DNA from: Halomonas halophila
GTDB lineage: Bacteria > Pseudomonadota > Gammaproteobacteria > Pseudomonadales > Halomonadaceae
Direction of reading: 5' to 3'
Assembly (NCBI RefSeq): GCF_030406665.1
Contig: NZ_CP129121.1
Span: forward strand, 2,294,001 to 2,358,000
DNA length: 64,000 nt
How positions within the stretch are numbered: position 1 is the stretch's first letter; every line of letters begins with the position of its first letter. Position numbers and translations under genes: made by a program. Positions 8,163 to 16,367 of the stretch are shown here, piece after piece. Below the pieces are notes generated by a model. The model made no database searches, was not told where the DNA came from, and was given only the letters and a program-made list of their open reading frames with translations.

Positions 8163-8999
8163 TCAGTCGTGGGGATAGCCGAGCCGCGCATGGGCCTCGG
8201 CCTGCAGGGCGCGATGGTGATCGCCGATGTCCCAGCGCGCCTGACGGCGGCCGTCGGCGTCATCGAGCCGGGTCACCGGCCACAGGCCCTGCACGGAGTT
8301 GGCCAGGCATACCGCCTCGGCCGTCGCCAGCGCTTCGGGGGAGGTGTCGCCCTCATGGATCACGCCGTCGGCGAGCAGCGCCTGGCGCAGGGTGCCGGCC
8401 ACGCCACAGCGGTCGAGCCGCGGCGTGTACCAGGCATCGTCCTGCCACCAGAAGAGATTCATGCAGGTGGCCTCGACCAGCCGCCCCTCGGCGTCGCCGA
8501 GCAGCCCCTCGGCGATCTCGGGATCGGACCATTCGGCCCGGGCCAGGACGTTCTCCAGGCGATTGAGGTGCTTGAGGCCGGCCAGCGCCGGCTGGATGCC
8601 CAGCCGCAGCCGGCAGTGGCGAACCCGCACGCCGTCGCGCCAGCGCGCCCGGGCCGGGGCGAAGGGCACGGCCTGCCAGCGCAGCCGCGGCTCGGGCTCG
8701 GCGGGCGCGAGGTAACCGCGCCCGCCGGAGCCGCGGGTCAGCATCAGCTTGAGCACCGCGAGCCCCTCGCCGGCCCGTGCCGGCAAGGCGTCGAGCGTGT
8801 CCCGACCCGGCAGCGGAATGCCGAGGGTCTCGGCACCACGGGCCAGCCGGCCCAGATGCTCGGCCCACAGCAGCGGCTCGCCGTCGCGCACCAGCACGGT
8901 CTCGAACAGGCCGTCGCCGTAGGCTAGGCCGCGGTCGTCGAAGGGCACGCCCTCCGGCGTCAGCCGGTCGGCGTCGCCCTCGCCTGCCGTGCCGCTCAC
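8163..8999 (-). CDS. pabC: Aminodeoxychorismate lyase
   Basis: The 278-residue fold-type IV PLP enzyme converts 4-amino-4-deoxychorismate to p-aminobenzoate and pyruvate in folate synthesis. Visible signatures are FDDRGLAYGDGLFETV, the PLP lysine in LAGLKHLNRLENVLAR, and EATCMNLFWW...TPRLDRCGVAGTLR. The start is a GTG at 8999 whose last two bases share the fabF TGA (GTGA overlap), implying coupling to fabF. Confidence 0.9.
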   Translation of the reverse strand: MSGTAGEGDADRLTPEGVPFDDRGLAYGDGLFETVLVRDGEPLLWAEHLGRLARGAETLGIPLPGRDTLDALPARAGEGLAVLKLMLTRGSGGRGYLAPAEPEPRLRWQAVPFAPARARWRDGVRVRHCRLRLGIQPALAGLKHLNRLENVLARAEWSDPEIAEGLLGDAEGRLVEATCMNLFWWQDDAWYTPRLDRCGVAGTLRQALLADGVIHEGDTSPEALATAEAVCLANSVQGLWPVTRLDDADGRRQARWDIGDHHRALQAEAHARLGYPHD

Positions 9000-10234
9000 A
9001 CCTTGGAGAAGACCAGCGTGCCGTTGGTGCCGCCGAAGCCGAAGGAGTTCGACAGGCTGACGTCGATCTTCATCTCACGGGCGGTATGCGGCACGTAGTC
9101 CAGCTCGCAGCCTTCCTGGGGATTGTCGAGGTTGATGGTGGGCGGCGCGACCTGATCTCGGATCGCCAGCACCGAGAACACCGCCTCGACGGCGCCGGCG
9201 GCGCCCAGCAGGTGGCCGATCATCGACTTGGTGGAGCTGACCGCCACGTCCTTCGACGCCTCGCCGAGCACACGCTGCACGGCGCGGCTCTCGGCCAGGT
9301 CGCCAGCCGCGGTGGAGGTACCGTGGGCGTTGATGTAGTCCACCTCGGCCGGATCGATCTTGGCGTCGCGAATGGCGTTCGCCATCGACAGGGCCGCCCC
9401 GCTGCCGTCTTCGGGCGGCGCGGTCATGTGGTGGGCGTCGTCGCTCATGCCGAAGCCGGTCAGCTCGGCGTAGATGGTCGCGCCACGGGCCTTGGCGTGC
9501 TCGTATTCCTCGAGCACCATCACGCCGGCGCCATCGGACAGCACGAAGCCGTCGCGATCGCGATCCCAGGGGCGGCTGGCCGCGGCCGGGTCGTCGTTGC
9601 GGGTCGACAGCGCCCGGGCGGCGGAGAAGCCGCCCAGGCCCAGCGGCGTGGTGGCCATCTCGGCGCCGCCGCAGACCATCACGTCGGCGTCGCCGTAGGC
9701 GATGGTGCGGGCGCTGTAGCCGATGTTGTGGGTGCCGGTGGTGCAGGCGGTGGTGATGGCGATGTTGGGGCCGCGGAAACCGTGCTGGATCGCCAGGTTG
9801 CCGGAGATCATGTTGATGATCGAGCCCGGCACGAAGAACGGCGAGATGCGGCGAGCGCCGCCCTTCTGGAGGGCGTTGTGGTTATGCTCGATCATCGGCA
9901 GACCGCCGATGCCGGAACCGATCGCCACGCCGATGCGGTGGGCGTTTTCCTCGGTGCACTCGATGCCGGCGTCGCTGATCGCCTGCCCACCCGCGGCCAC
10001 GCCATACTGGATGAACAGGTCCATCTTGCGGGCGTCCTTGGGGTTCAGGTACGGGCTGATGTCGAAGTCCTTGACCGACCCGCCGAACCGCGTGTTGAAG
10101 CCGCTGGCATCGAAGTGCTCGATGGGGGCGATACCGCTCTTGCCGGCCAGGATGTTGCCCCAGCTCTCGTCCACGGTATTGCCGACTGGCGTGACCAGGC
10201 CGAGCCCCGTCACCACAACCCTTCTACGAGCCAT
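8996..10234 (-). CDS. fabF: Beta-ketoacyl-ACP synthase II
   Basis: The 412-residue condensing enzyme elongates acyl-ACP with malonyl-ACP. The Cys-His-His triad is visible: Cys in ITTACTTGTHNIG, His in YINAHGTSTAAGD and His in SMIGHLLGAAGAVEA. The C-terminal SFGFGGTNGTLVF is complete. ATG 10234 (MARRRVVVTGLG) has a GGAGGAG Shine-Dalgarno. It is preceded by about 190 nt containing its own candidate promoter, and is coupled to pabC downstream. Confidence 0.96.
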   Translation of the reverse strand: MARRRVVVTGLGLVTPVGNTVDESWGNILAGKSGIAPIEHFDASGFNTRFGGSVKDFDISPYLNPKDARKMDLFIQYGVAAGGQAISDAGIECTEENAHRIGVAIGSGIGGLPMIEHNHNALQKGGARRISPFFVPGSIINMISGNLAIQHGFRGPNIAITTACTTGTHNIGYSARTIAYGDADVMVCGGAEMATTPLGLGGFSAARALSTRNDDPAAASRPWDRDRDGFVLSDGAGVMVLEEYEHAKARGATIYAELTGFGMSDDAHHMTAPPEDGSGAALSMANAIRDAKIDPAEVDYINAHGTSTAAGDLAESRAVQRVLGEASKDVAVSSTKSMIGHLLGAAGAVEAVFSVLAIRDQVAPPTINLDNPQEGCELDYVPHTAREMKIDVSLSNSFGFGGTNGTLVFSKV

Positions 10235-10290
10235 CCGCTCTCCTCCAGATCCAGATAGTGTCACGGCCCCGCAGGGCCGTCTTGGCGCGC

Positions 10291-10319
10291 ATTATACCCG
10301 ACTCCGCGTCCGCTGTGGT
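10291..10319 (-). promoter_or_regulatory. Candidate fabF promoter
   Basis: The minus strand reads TATAAT exactly at 10296-10291, about 57 nt upstream of the fabF ATG. A weak -35 (ACCACA, 10319-10314) is 17 nt away. A 7-bp hairpin (10263-10269 with 10274-10280) lies in the resulting leader. The -10 is convincing; the -35 is not. Confidence 0.45.
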
Positions 10320-10342
10320 CGCGCACCGCCCCCAGACAGCAC

Positions 10343-10373
10343 GAGAGCCGTCCTGCATGGCAGGACGGCTCTC
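10343..10373. terminator. Perfect 14-bp hairpin between acpP and fabF
   Basis: Arms 10343-10356 and 10360-10373 are perfectly complementary, with a 3-nt loop. It lies 56 nt past the acpP stop, where an acpP-specific terminator or 3'-end stabiliser would be expected. No U run follows on either strand, so it may be a processing or attenuation element rather than a classic terminator. Confidence 0.5.
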
Positions 10374-10428
10374 TCACCAGGACGCGTTGTCCCGGGCACA
10401 CCTCAGCAAGCGGTGTCCGACAACACCC

Positions 10429-10662
10429 TTACTGGTGGGCGTTGACGTAGTCGACGGCTTCCTGAACGGTGGTGATCTTCTCGGCTTCCTCGTCGGGAAT
10501 CTCGGTGTCGAATTCCTCTTCGAGCGCCATCACCAGCTCGACGGTATCCAGGGAATCCGCGCCGAGGTCCTCGGTGAAAGAAGAAGAGTTCTGGATGTCC
10601 TCTTCCTTGACGTTCAGGCGCTCGGCCACAACCTTCTTCACGCGCTCTTCGATGGTGCTCAT
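10429..10662 (-). CDS. acpP: Acyl carrier protein
   Basis: The 77-residue acidic protein carries the phosphopantetheine serine in ADSLDTVELVMALEEEF (Ser in DSL) and is nearly identical to other gammaproteobacterial ACPs. It carries the growing acyl chain for FabD, FabG and FabF and for lipid A and phospholipid synthesis. It lies between fabG and fabF with its own leader (10663-10787), suggesting extra transcription beyond the operon. Confidence 0.98.
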   Translation of the reverse strand: MSTIEERVKKVVAERLNVKEEDIQNSSSFTEDLGADSLDTVELVMALEEEFDTEIPDEEAEKITTVQEAVDYVNAHQ

Positions 10663-10742
10663 TATGAAGTACTCCAGTCGTTCACGTTAAGCGACTGCTA
10701 ACCAGCCGTTTCAGATCCGCAAGCCAATAAGCTGCGGGGTAG

Positions 10743-10771
10743 TTTATAGACCGCTCAAGGACAACGCAACC
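10743..10771 (-). promoter_or_regulatory. Candidate acpP promoter
   Basis: In the 125-nt fabG-acpP gap the minus strand has TATAAA (10748-10743). Upstream TTG-containing hexamers (for example TTGCGT, 10769-10764) lie at 15-17 nt. This gives a leader of about 75 nt with an imperfect hairpin. acpP commonly has a private promoter because its product is needed in excess. The -35 is uncertain. Confidence 0.4.
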
Positions 10772-10787
10772 GCCGCATGGCGCGGCT

Positions 10788-11531
10788 TCAGCGCATGTTC
10801 ATGCCGCCGTTGACGTGCAGCGTCTCGCCGGTGATGTAGCCGGCCGGCTCGCTGGTCAGGAAACCCACCGCTGCCGCGATTTCCTCGGGCTGGCCGAGAC
10901 GCGTCAGCGGAATCTGGCCCAGCAGCGCGTCCTTCTGCGCCTCGGGCAGGGCCTCGGTCATGTCGGTGGCGATGAAGCCAGGCGCCACGGCGTTGACGGT
11001 GATGGCGCGGGAGGCCACCTCACGGGCCAGCGCCCGGGTGAAACCTTCCATGCCGGCCTTGGCGGCAGCGTAGTTGGTCTGGCCGAGGTTGCCCATGGTG
11101 GCGACCACGGAGCTGACCGAGACGATGCGACCAAAACGCGCCTTGGTCATGCCGCGCAGACAGGCCTTGCTGACGCGATACACGGACTTGAGGTTGGCGT
11201 CGATCACCGCATCCCACTCATCTTCCTTCATCCGCATCAGCAGGTTGTCGCGGGTGATGCCGGCGTTGTTGACCAGGATGGTCGGCGCGCCGAACTCCTC
11301 GTTGATGGCCTGGATCAGGCCGTCGACGCTGGCCTGGTCGGTGACGTCGAGGCGGCGACCCGCACCCTCGAACCCGTGGGCCTTGAGGTCGGCATCGATG
11401 CGCTCGGCGCCGGCATCGCTGGTGGCGGTACCGATCACGATGCGGCCTTGGCGGCCGAGCTCGTGGGCGATGGCGCGGCCGATGCCGCGACTGGCCCCGG
11501 TGATCAGGGCAACTCTAGACTCGCTTGACAT
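10788..11531 (-). CDS. fabG: 3-oxoacyl-ACP reductase
   Basis: The 247-residue short-chain dehydrogenase performs NADPH-dependent reduction of 3-oxoacyl-ACP. Signatures are the nucleotide-binding TGASRGIGRAIA, NNAG (NNAGITRDNLLMRM), the catalytic serines SVSSVV, YAAAKAG (YxxxK) and the GGMNMR C-terminus typical of FabG. It lies 31 nt downstream of fabD in the fab operon. Confidence 0.96.
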   Translation of the reverse strand: MSSESRVALITGASRGIGRAIAHELGRQGRIVIGTATSDAGAERIDADLKAHGFEGAGRRLDVTDQASVDGLIQAINEEFGAPTILVNNAGITRDNLLMRMKEDEWDAVIDANLKSVYRVSKACLRGMTKARFGRIVSVSSVVATMGNLGQTNYAAAKAGMEGFTRALAREVASRAITVNAVAPGFIATDMTEALPEAQKDALLGQIPLTRLGQPEEIAAAVGFLTSEPAGYITGETLHVNGGMNMR

Positions 11532-11562
11532 GGTCTCTTCCGTTCTCGTCCAGGAGAGGGGG

Positions 11563-12534
11563 TCAGCCGTTGGCCGACGGCGACTGGCTGGCCGCCTCGC
11601 GGGCCAGCTCGAGGGCCGCCGAAAGGCTGTCGGGATCGTTGACCGCCAGCCCGCGGCTGCCCCGTGCGATTCGCTTGTTCAGGCCGGTGAGCACCTTGCC
11701 CGGCCCGCATTCGATGAACACCTCAGCGCCCTGGCCGACCATGTTCTCGACACAGGAGGTCCAGCACACCGGCTGATAGAGCTGCTCGATCAGGCGCGTG
11801 CGCAGGGTCTCGACATCGGCATGCGCCTGGGCGTCGACGTTCTGCACCACGGTGTAACGCGGCGCGCGCAGCGAGATGTCATCCATCGCCGCGGCCAGGC
11901 GCTCGGCGGCCGGGCGCATCAGGTCGCAGTGCGACGGCACCGACACCGGCAGCGGCATGGCCCGCTTGGCACCGGCCTCCTGACAGGCGGCGATGGCACG
12001 TTCGACGGCACCCTTGGCGCCGGCGATGACCACCTGACCGGGTGCATTGTAGTTCACCGCGGACACCACTTCGCCCTCGGCGGCCTGGGCACAGGCCTGC
12101 TCGACGGCGGCGTCGTCCAGGCCGAGGATCGCGGCCATGGCGCCCTGCCCCATGGGCACGGCGTCCTGCATGGCCTCGCCGCGCAGCTTGACCAGCCGCA
12201 CGCCATCGGCGAACGACAGCGCACCGGCACACACCATGGCGCTGTACTCGCCCAGGCTGTGGCCGGCCATGGCGCCCGGGCGCGGCCCTTCGAGCTCCTG
12301 CCAGACGCGCCAGATGGCGACGCTGGCGGTCAGCAGCGCCGGCTGCGTGCAGGCGGTGGCGTTGAGCGACTCGGCGGGCCCTTCCTGGACCACCTGCCAG
12401 AGATCATAGCCCAGCGCATCGGCGGCCTCCTCGAAGGTCGTGCGCACCACGCTGTAGCGCTCCGCCAGCTCGCGCAGCATGCCGATCTGCTGGGAGCCCT
12501 GCCCGGGAAAGATGAGGGCAAGGGGTTGTGTCAT
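11563..12534 (-). CDS. fabD: Malonyl-CoA:ACP transacylase
   Basis: The 323-residue acyltransferase loads malonyl groups onto ACP. The N-terminus LIFPGQGSQQIGM, the catalytic serine in GHSLGEYSA and the histidine in VPSHCDLM are all present. ATG 12534 (MTQPLALIFPGQGSQ) matches the family and has an AAGGTGA Shine-Dalgarno. An in-frame GTG at 12543 overlapping the plsX stop would add three residues. No fabH lies between plsX and fabD, unlike E. coli but like Pseudomonas. Confidence 0.95.
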   Translation of the reverse strand: MTQPLALIFPGQGSQQIGMLRELAERYSVVRTTFEEAADALGYDLWQVVQEGPAESLNATACTQPALLTASVAIWRVWQELEGPRPGAMAGHSLGEYSAMVCAGALSFADGVRLVKLRGEAMQDAVPMGQGAMAAILGLDDAAVEQACAQAAEGEVVSAVNYNAPGQVVIAGAKGAVERAIAACQEAGAKRAMPLPVSVPSHCDLMRPAAERLAAAMDDISLRAPRYTVVQNVDAQAHADVETLRTRLIEQLYQPVCWTSCVENMVGQGAEVFIECGPGKVLTGLNKRIARGSRGLAVNDPDSLSAALELAREAASQSPSANG

Positions 12535-12539
12535 GTCGA

Positions 12540-13664
12540 TCACCTTTGCACTTGTTGACGGATTCCGGCGCTGTCGCTATCCGTGGCGGCGACGCCGGAA
12601 GTCCTGGATCCGCTGTCGGTTCGGTCGCCGCCGGCGGCCGAATCGACGACAGACCGCCGAAGACCTAGTTCGTCGGCCAGCCGCTCGGGCAGGCCATGCT
12701 GCACTTCCTGCGCCGCACGGGCCACGGCGTAGTGGAAACCCGCGGCATCGGCACCGCCATGGCTCTTGATGACGATGCCGTTGAGGCCCAGCAGGCTGGC
12801 GCCATTGTAACGCACCGGATCCAGCTCACGGCGCAGGCGACCCAGCGCCGGTCGCGCCAGCACGCCTACCAGGCGGCTGGTCCAGTGCGCCTCGAAGGTC
12901 GCCTGGACCCGTCGCACCAGCATCTTGGCCAACCCCTCGCTGGCCTTGAGCACGGCGTTGCCGACGAAGCCATCACAGACCACCACGTCGGCCTCCCCGG
13001 CGAAGATGCCGTCACCCTCGACGAAGCCCACATAGTCGAGGTCGTCGCGCTCGCGCAGCAGCTCGTCGGCCCGCTGCACGCTCGCCGACCCCTTGGTGCC
13101 CTCGACGCCGACGTTGAGCAGCGCCACCCGCGGACGCGCAAGGCCATCCACATGGCGCGCCATGACGTCGCCCATCAGCGCGAAGTCGAGCAGTCGCTCG
13201 GCCTCGACGTCGACGTTGGCGCCGAGATCGAGCAGGTAGCAGCGCCCTTCCCGATCGATGGGAATCGCCGTGCTGATCGCCGGTCGCGCCACGCCGGCGA
13301 CGGTACCGAGTGCGCGGCGCGACAGCGCCATCAGCGCCCCGGTGTTGCCGGCACTGACCCCGGCCTGCGCCTCGCCCCGAGCCAGACAGGCCAGCATGGC
13401 GGCCATGCTGGAACCCTGACCGCGGCGCAACGCCTCGGCGGGACGCTGATCCTGACGGATCTCCCCGGGGGCATTCTCGATCTCCAGATGCGACGACGCC
13501 GCGGCGAGAGGCCGCGGCAGCCGACGGAGCTCTTCCTCCAGCCGCGCGGCAGGGCCGAACAGCCGGATATCGAGCTCGGGATCGGCCATGACGGCGCTGG
13601 CGGCGCCTGCCACGGTAGCGCGGGGACCGAGATCCCCACCCATGGCATCGACGGCAATCCGCAT
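12540..13664 (-). CDS. plsX: Phosphate acyltransferase PlsX
   Basis: The 374-residue enzyme makes acyl-phosphate from acyl-ACP for phospholipid synthesis. The start MRIAVDAMGGDLGP is diagnostic, followed by AGVSAGNTGALMA, LLDLGANVDV, LLNVGVEGTKG and the C-terminal NGIVIKSHGGADAAGF. The last 40 or so residues (after ELGLRRS) are a Ser/Gly/Asp-rich tail longer than in most PlsX proteins. It lies 45 nt after rpmF and 5 nt before fabD. Confidence 0.95.
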   Translation of the reverse strand: MRIAVDAMGGDLGPRATVAGAASAVMADPELDIRLFGPAARLEEELRRLPRPLAAASSHLEIENAPGEIRQDQRPAEALRRGQGSSMAAMLACLARGEAQAGVSAGNTGALMALSRRALGTVAGVARPAISTAIPIDREGRCYLLDLGANVDVEAERLLDFALMGDVMARHVDGLARPRVALLNVGVEGTKGSASVQRADELLRERDDLDYVGFVEGDGIFAGEADVVVCDGFVGNAVLKASEGLAKMLVRRVQATFEAHWTSRLVGVLARPALGRLRRELDPVRYNGASLLGLNGIVIKSHGGADAAGFHYAVARAAQEVQHGLPERLADELGLRRSVVDSAAGGDRTDSGSRTSGVAATDSDSAGIRQQVQR

Positions 13665-13709
13665 GTCAGCGGGCGTCAGACGTCATGGCGATCGATAGGA
13701 CGCGTCGCC

Positions 13710-13883
13710 TCAGGCGTCGACGACCTTGCGACCCTTGTAGAAGCCGTCCGGAGAGACGTGGTGACGCAGGTGCGTGGTACCGGTCTCCTTGTCCTGGGAC
13801 AGGGCCTTGTTGTCAACCAGGGCGTCGTGGCTGCGACGCATGCCGCGCTTGGAACGGGTCTTGCGGTTCTGTTGAACTGCCAT
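13710..13883 (-). CDS. rpmF: 50S ribosomal protein L32
   Basis: This 57-residue protein is encoded on the minus strand from ATG 13883 to TGA 13712-13710. It begins MAVQQNRKTRSKRGMRRSH and ends SPDGFYKGRKVVDA, a full-length L32 with the conserved basic N-terminus. The zinc-ligand cysteines found in some L32 proteins are absent, as in the gammaproteobacterial form. It has a TGGAGTGAT Shine-Dalgarno and sits between yceD and plsX, the canonical order. Confidence 0.97.
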   Translation of the reverse strand: MAVQQNRKTRSKRGMRRSHDALVDNKALSQDKETGTTHLRHHVSPDGFYKGRKVVDA

Positions 13884-13916
13884 GAGATATCACTCCAGAG
13901 TGAATCGATGAGGTAA

Positions 13917-14447
13917 TCAGGTTTTGCCTTTGAGCTGCTTGAGCACCTCAAAGGGATTCTCCGCGGGCGAGTCCGAGACCGACTCGGCGCTCTCCCCACT
14001 GCTCAGCTGGTCGCGCGAGACCGCGCAGTCGGCCTCGTCGTGGTAAACCACCTGGGGCAGACTGAGGATCAGCTCGTCCTCGATCATCGCCAGCAGGTTC
14101 AGCTGTTCGTCTTCCACCAGCACCGGCTCATGGGTGCTCGGCAGAGAGGCCGCCAGGGCGTCGCTGGAGACCATTCCCAGCAGGAACTCGCTCTCGACCG
14201 ACTGCGGCATGGGCGAGAGGCAGCGCCGACACAGCAGCTGCAGCTCGGCCGTCAGACGACCGCGGATTTCTCGACGCCCCTGGGCGTCGATGGCGAAGTC
14301 CAGCCATACCTCGGCATCACCGTTTTGCACACCGGCTTCATCGGCGAGACGGGGCATATCGCCCAGCGCCACCAGGCCTTCGAGATGTTCGGCATGCGCG
14401 GCGAGCTTGTAAGGCTCGACCCTGCCAGGGAGTCTTGAGGTCAACAT
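13917..14447 (-). CDS. yceD: 23S rRNA accumulation protein YceD (DUF177)
   Basis: The 176-residue DUF177 protein starts MLTSRLPGRVEPYKLAAHAEHLEG. It has one CRRC pair (LLCRRCLSPMP), LNLLAMIEDELILSLPQV and the C-terminal PFEVLKQLKGKT. In E. coli and plants the family supports 23S rRNA accumulation. It precedes rpmF in one operon, as is standard. The predicted promoter lies so close to the ATG that the mRNA may be almost leaderless. The open frame extends upstream of 14447 but would run through that promoter. Confidence 0.92.
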   Translation of the reverse strand: MLTSRLPGRVEPYKLAAHAEHLEGLVALGDMPRLADEAGVQNGDAEVWLDFAIDAQGRREIRGRLTAELQLLCRRCLSPMPQSVESEFLLGMVSSDALAASLPSTHEPVLVEDEQLNLLAMIEDELILSLPQVVYHDEADCAVSRDQLSSGESAESVSDSPAENPFEVLKQLKGKT

Positions 14448-14456
14448 AGGCGCGCA

Positions 14457-14485
14457 ATGATAGGCACTCCCCTCCCCCCTGTCAA
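14457..14485 (-). promoter_or_regulatory. Strong sigma70 promoter for yceD-rpmF-plsX-fab operon
   Basis: On the minus strand a perfect -35 TTGACA (14485-14480), a 17-nt spacer and -10 TATCAT (14462-14457, five of six) are present. The predicted start near 14450 leaves only about 3 nt before the yceD ATG. On the plus strand a TACAAT at 14505-14510 could be a -10 for the divergent maf gene, but no good -35 accompanies it. Confidence 0.8.
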
Positions 14486-14562
14486 AGCCCGCACGCTTCG
14501 GGGTTACAATGCCCGTCTGTTGCGGCAGAGACCGCCCCACCGTGTCACACGAGGACCCCACC

Positions 14563-15150
14563 ATGCCACGTTTGGTACTCGCCTCGAGCTCTCGCTTTCG
14601 CCGCCAGCTGCTCGACCGCCTGGAACTTCCCTACGCCTGGGACAGCCCGGACATCGACGAGACACCCCGCCCCGGCGAATCGCCCCGCGCACTGGTGCAT
14701 CGCCTGTCGCTGGCCAAGGCCGAGCGGCTGGCCGACGACTGGCCGGACCACCTGATCATCGGCTCCGATCAGATCGCGGTCTTCGAAGGCGAGGCACTGG
14801 GCAAGCCTGCCGACGAGGCCGCCGCACGCGCCCAGCTGGCCCGTTTCTCGGGCCATCGGGTGAGTTTCCTGACCGGACTGGCGCTGATCGACACCCGCCA
14901 TGCCAGCCACCGGGTCTGCCACGAGCGCTACGACGTGGTGTTCCGCCAGCTCGGCGACACCGAGATCGCCCGCTACGTCGAGCGGGAGCGGCCACTGGAC
15001 AGCGCCGGTAGCTTCCGCATGGAAGGCCTCGGCATCACCCTGTTCGAGCGCCTGGAGGGCGACGATCCCAACACCCTGATCGGGCTGCCGCTGATTCGCC
15101 TCTGCCAGCTGCTGCGCGAGGCAGGCATGGACCCACTGGGCAGCCCCTGA
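14563..15150 (+). CDS. Maf-like nucleotide pyrophosphatase, YceF type
   Basis: The 195-residue protein starts MPRLVLASSSRFRRQLL (ATG 14563, GAGGA upstream). It has DIDETPRPGESPRALVHRL, the catalytic acidic motif LIIGSDQIAVFEG, and CAGSF-type AGSFRMEGLGITLFERLEG with DPNTLIGLPL. These match E. coli YceF closely, which hydrolyses 7-methyl-GTP and is thought to remove modified nucleotides from the pool. It is transcribed divergently from yceD, as in related genomes. Confidence 0.92.
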   Translation: MPRLVLASSSRFRRQLLDRLELPYAWDSPDIDETPRPGESPRALVHRLSLAKAERLADDWPDHLIIGSDQIAVFEGEALGKPADEAAARAQLARFSGHRVSFLTGLALIDTRHASHRVCHERYDVVFRQLGDTEIARYVERERPLDSAGSFRMEGLGITLFERLEGDDPNTLIGLPLIRLCQLLREAGMDPLGSP

Positions 15151-15167
15151 GCACCCTTCAACGCGAA

Positions 15168-15234
15168 CCGCCCCGGCCGGGGCCACGGGGCGGCAGATGA
15201 CGACGAATCGTCAGACGGGCAGGTGCCCGGGCAC
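15168..15234. terminator. Hairpin cluster between convergent maf and sppA
   Basis: Three short perfect inverted repeats lie in the 88-nt gap between the convergent genes: 15168-15175 with 15186-15193 (8 bp), 15198-15203 with 15208-15213 (6 bp, CGAA loop), and the self-complementary 15223-15234. No U tract follows any of them, so termination here is plausible but unproven. Confidence 0.35.
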
Positions 15235-15238
15235 AGGA

Positions 15239-16330
15239 CTAGGGCGCGAGCTGATAGCGTAGCGGCGAGGCCGCCTGGGGCACGCCCGCCCACTCGGCGG
15301 CGACCCGGCCGAAGCGCCGGGTCAGGCGCTCGAACGGATCCAGCGGCGGCGTGTAATCCCGGGTGCGCGGCGTCTCCAGCCGCTCCCGCGCGAGGGTGTC
15401 GATACTGCCCAGCTTATCCACCAGCCCCAGCTCCAGCGCCTGCTCGCCGGTCCAGATCAGGCCGCTGAACAGCCGCTCGTCGTCGGCCAGCCGATCACCA
15501 CGCCCGGCCTTCACGTCGTCGATGAACTGGCGGTGAGTGGTGGAAAGCACCCGCTGCCAGAAGTCGCGCTGCTCCGGCGAGATATCCGAGAACGGATCGA
15601 GGAAGGCCTTGTTCTCACCGGCGGCGAACACCCGACGCTCGACGCCGAGACGCTCGATCGCCTCCTCGAAACCGAAGCCGGCGTTGATGACGCCGATCGA
15701 GCCCACCAGGCTGGCCGGCGCGGCCACGATCTCGCCGGCGCCCGAGGCGATATAGTAGGCGCCGCTGGCACCGATGTCCTCGACCACGGCGATGATCGGC
15801 TTGTCACCCTGCTCGCGCAGGCGCATCAGCTCGTCATGGATGCGCTGCGACTGCACCGGACTGCCACCGGGACTGTCGATATGCAGCACGACCGCCTCGG
15901 CGTCCGGCGCCTCCCAGGCCCGCTGCACGCCCTCGATGACACGCTCGGCGCTGGCCCGGGAGTCGCCATCGATCACGCCCTTCACCTCGACGACTCCCAG
16001 GTGCGGACCGGCCACATCGGTCGCTCCGGGCGCCACGAAGAGCCCATAGAGCGTGGTGGAAAGCGACGCCAGGATCAAAAAGGCGAACAGGAAGCGGAAG
16101 AACAGCTTCCAGCGCCGCGAGCGCCGCTGCTCGACCAGCACGCCATCGATCCAGCGATCGAGCATGTCCTGCTGGGCCAGGCGGCGACGCTCGCGAAGCG
16201 TCTCGGCATCCTCGCCATCCGCCACTGAAGACGCCTCGTCGGCGGCCTCGCGGCGCCGTTTCTCCTCGCGCGCCTGCTGGGCACTGAGCTCGGGACCCTG
16301 GGTCCAGTCGTCGCGTCGCTCGTCGTCCAT
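15239..16330 (-). CDS. sppA: S49 family signal peptide peptidase (SppA-like)
   Basis: The 363-residue membrane protease has a charged cytoplasmic N-terminus of about 70 residues, one membrane anchor (LFFRFLFAFLILASLSTTLYG, about 76-97) and a periplasmic S49 domain. The lysine/serine dyad regions are recognisable: HIDSPGGSP, VVEDIGASGAYYIASGAGEIVA and LVGSIGVI, which carries the nucleophile region. Short, single-domain SppA enzymes digest cleaved signal peptides. An AGGAGGTGG Shine-Dalgarno supports ATG 16330. Confidence 0.9.
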   Translation of the reverse strand: MDDERRDDWTQGPELSAQQAREEKRRREAADEASSVADGEDAETLRERRRLAQQDMLDRWIDGVLVEQRRSRRWKLFFRFLFAFLILASLSTTLYGLFVAPGATDVAGPHLGVVEVKGVIDGDSRASAERVIEGVQRAWEAPDAEAVVLHIDSPGGSPVQSQRIHDELMRLREQGDKPIIAVVEDIGASGAYYIASGAGEIVAAPASLVGSIGVINAGFGFEEAIERLGVERRVFAAGENKAFLDPFSDISPEQRDFWQRVLSTTHRQFIDDVKAGRGDRLADDERLFSGLIWTGEQALELGLVDKLGSIDTLARERLETPRTRDYTPPLDPFERLTRRFGRVAAEWAGVPQAASPLRYQLAP

Positions 16331-16367
16331 AACGCCACCTCCTGTCTATCGAGGATAAAAGCCGTGA

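Noticed and set aside
10343..10373. acpP-fabF hairpin as a transposon end or attachment site
   Set aside because: There is no duplicated flank, no second copy in the window and no integrase nearby. An RNA 3'-end element is simpler.
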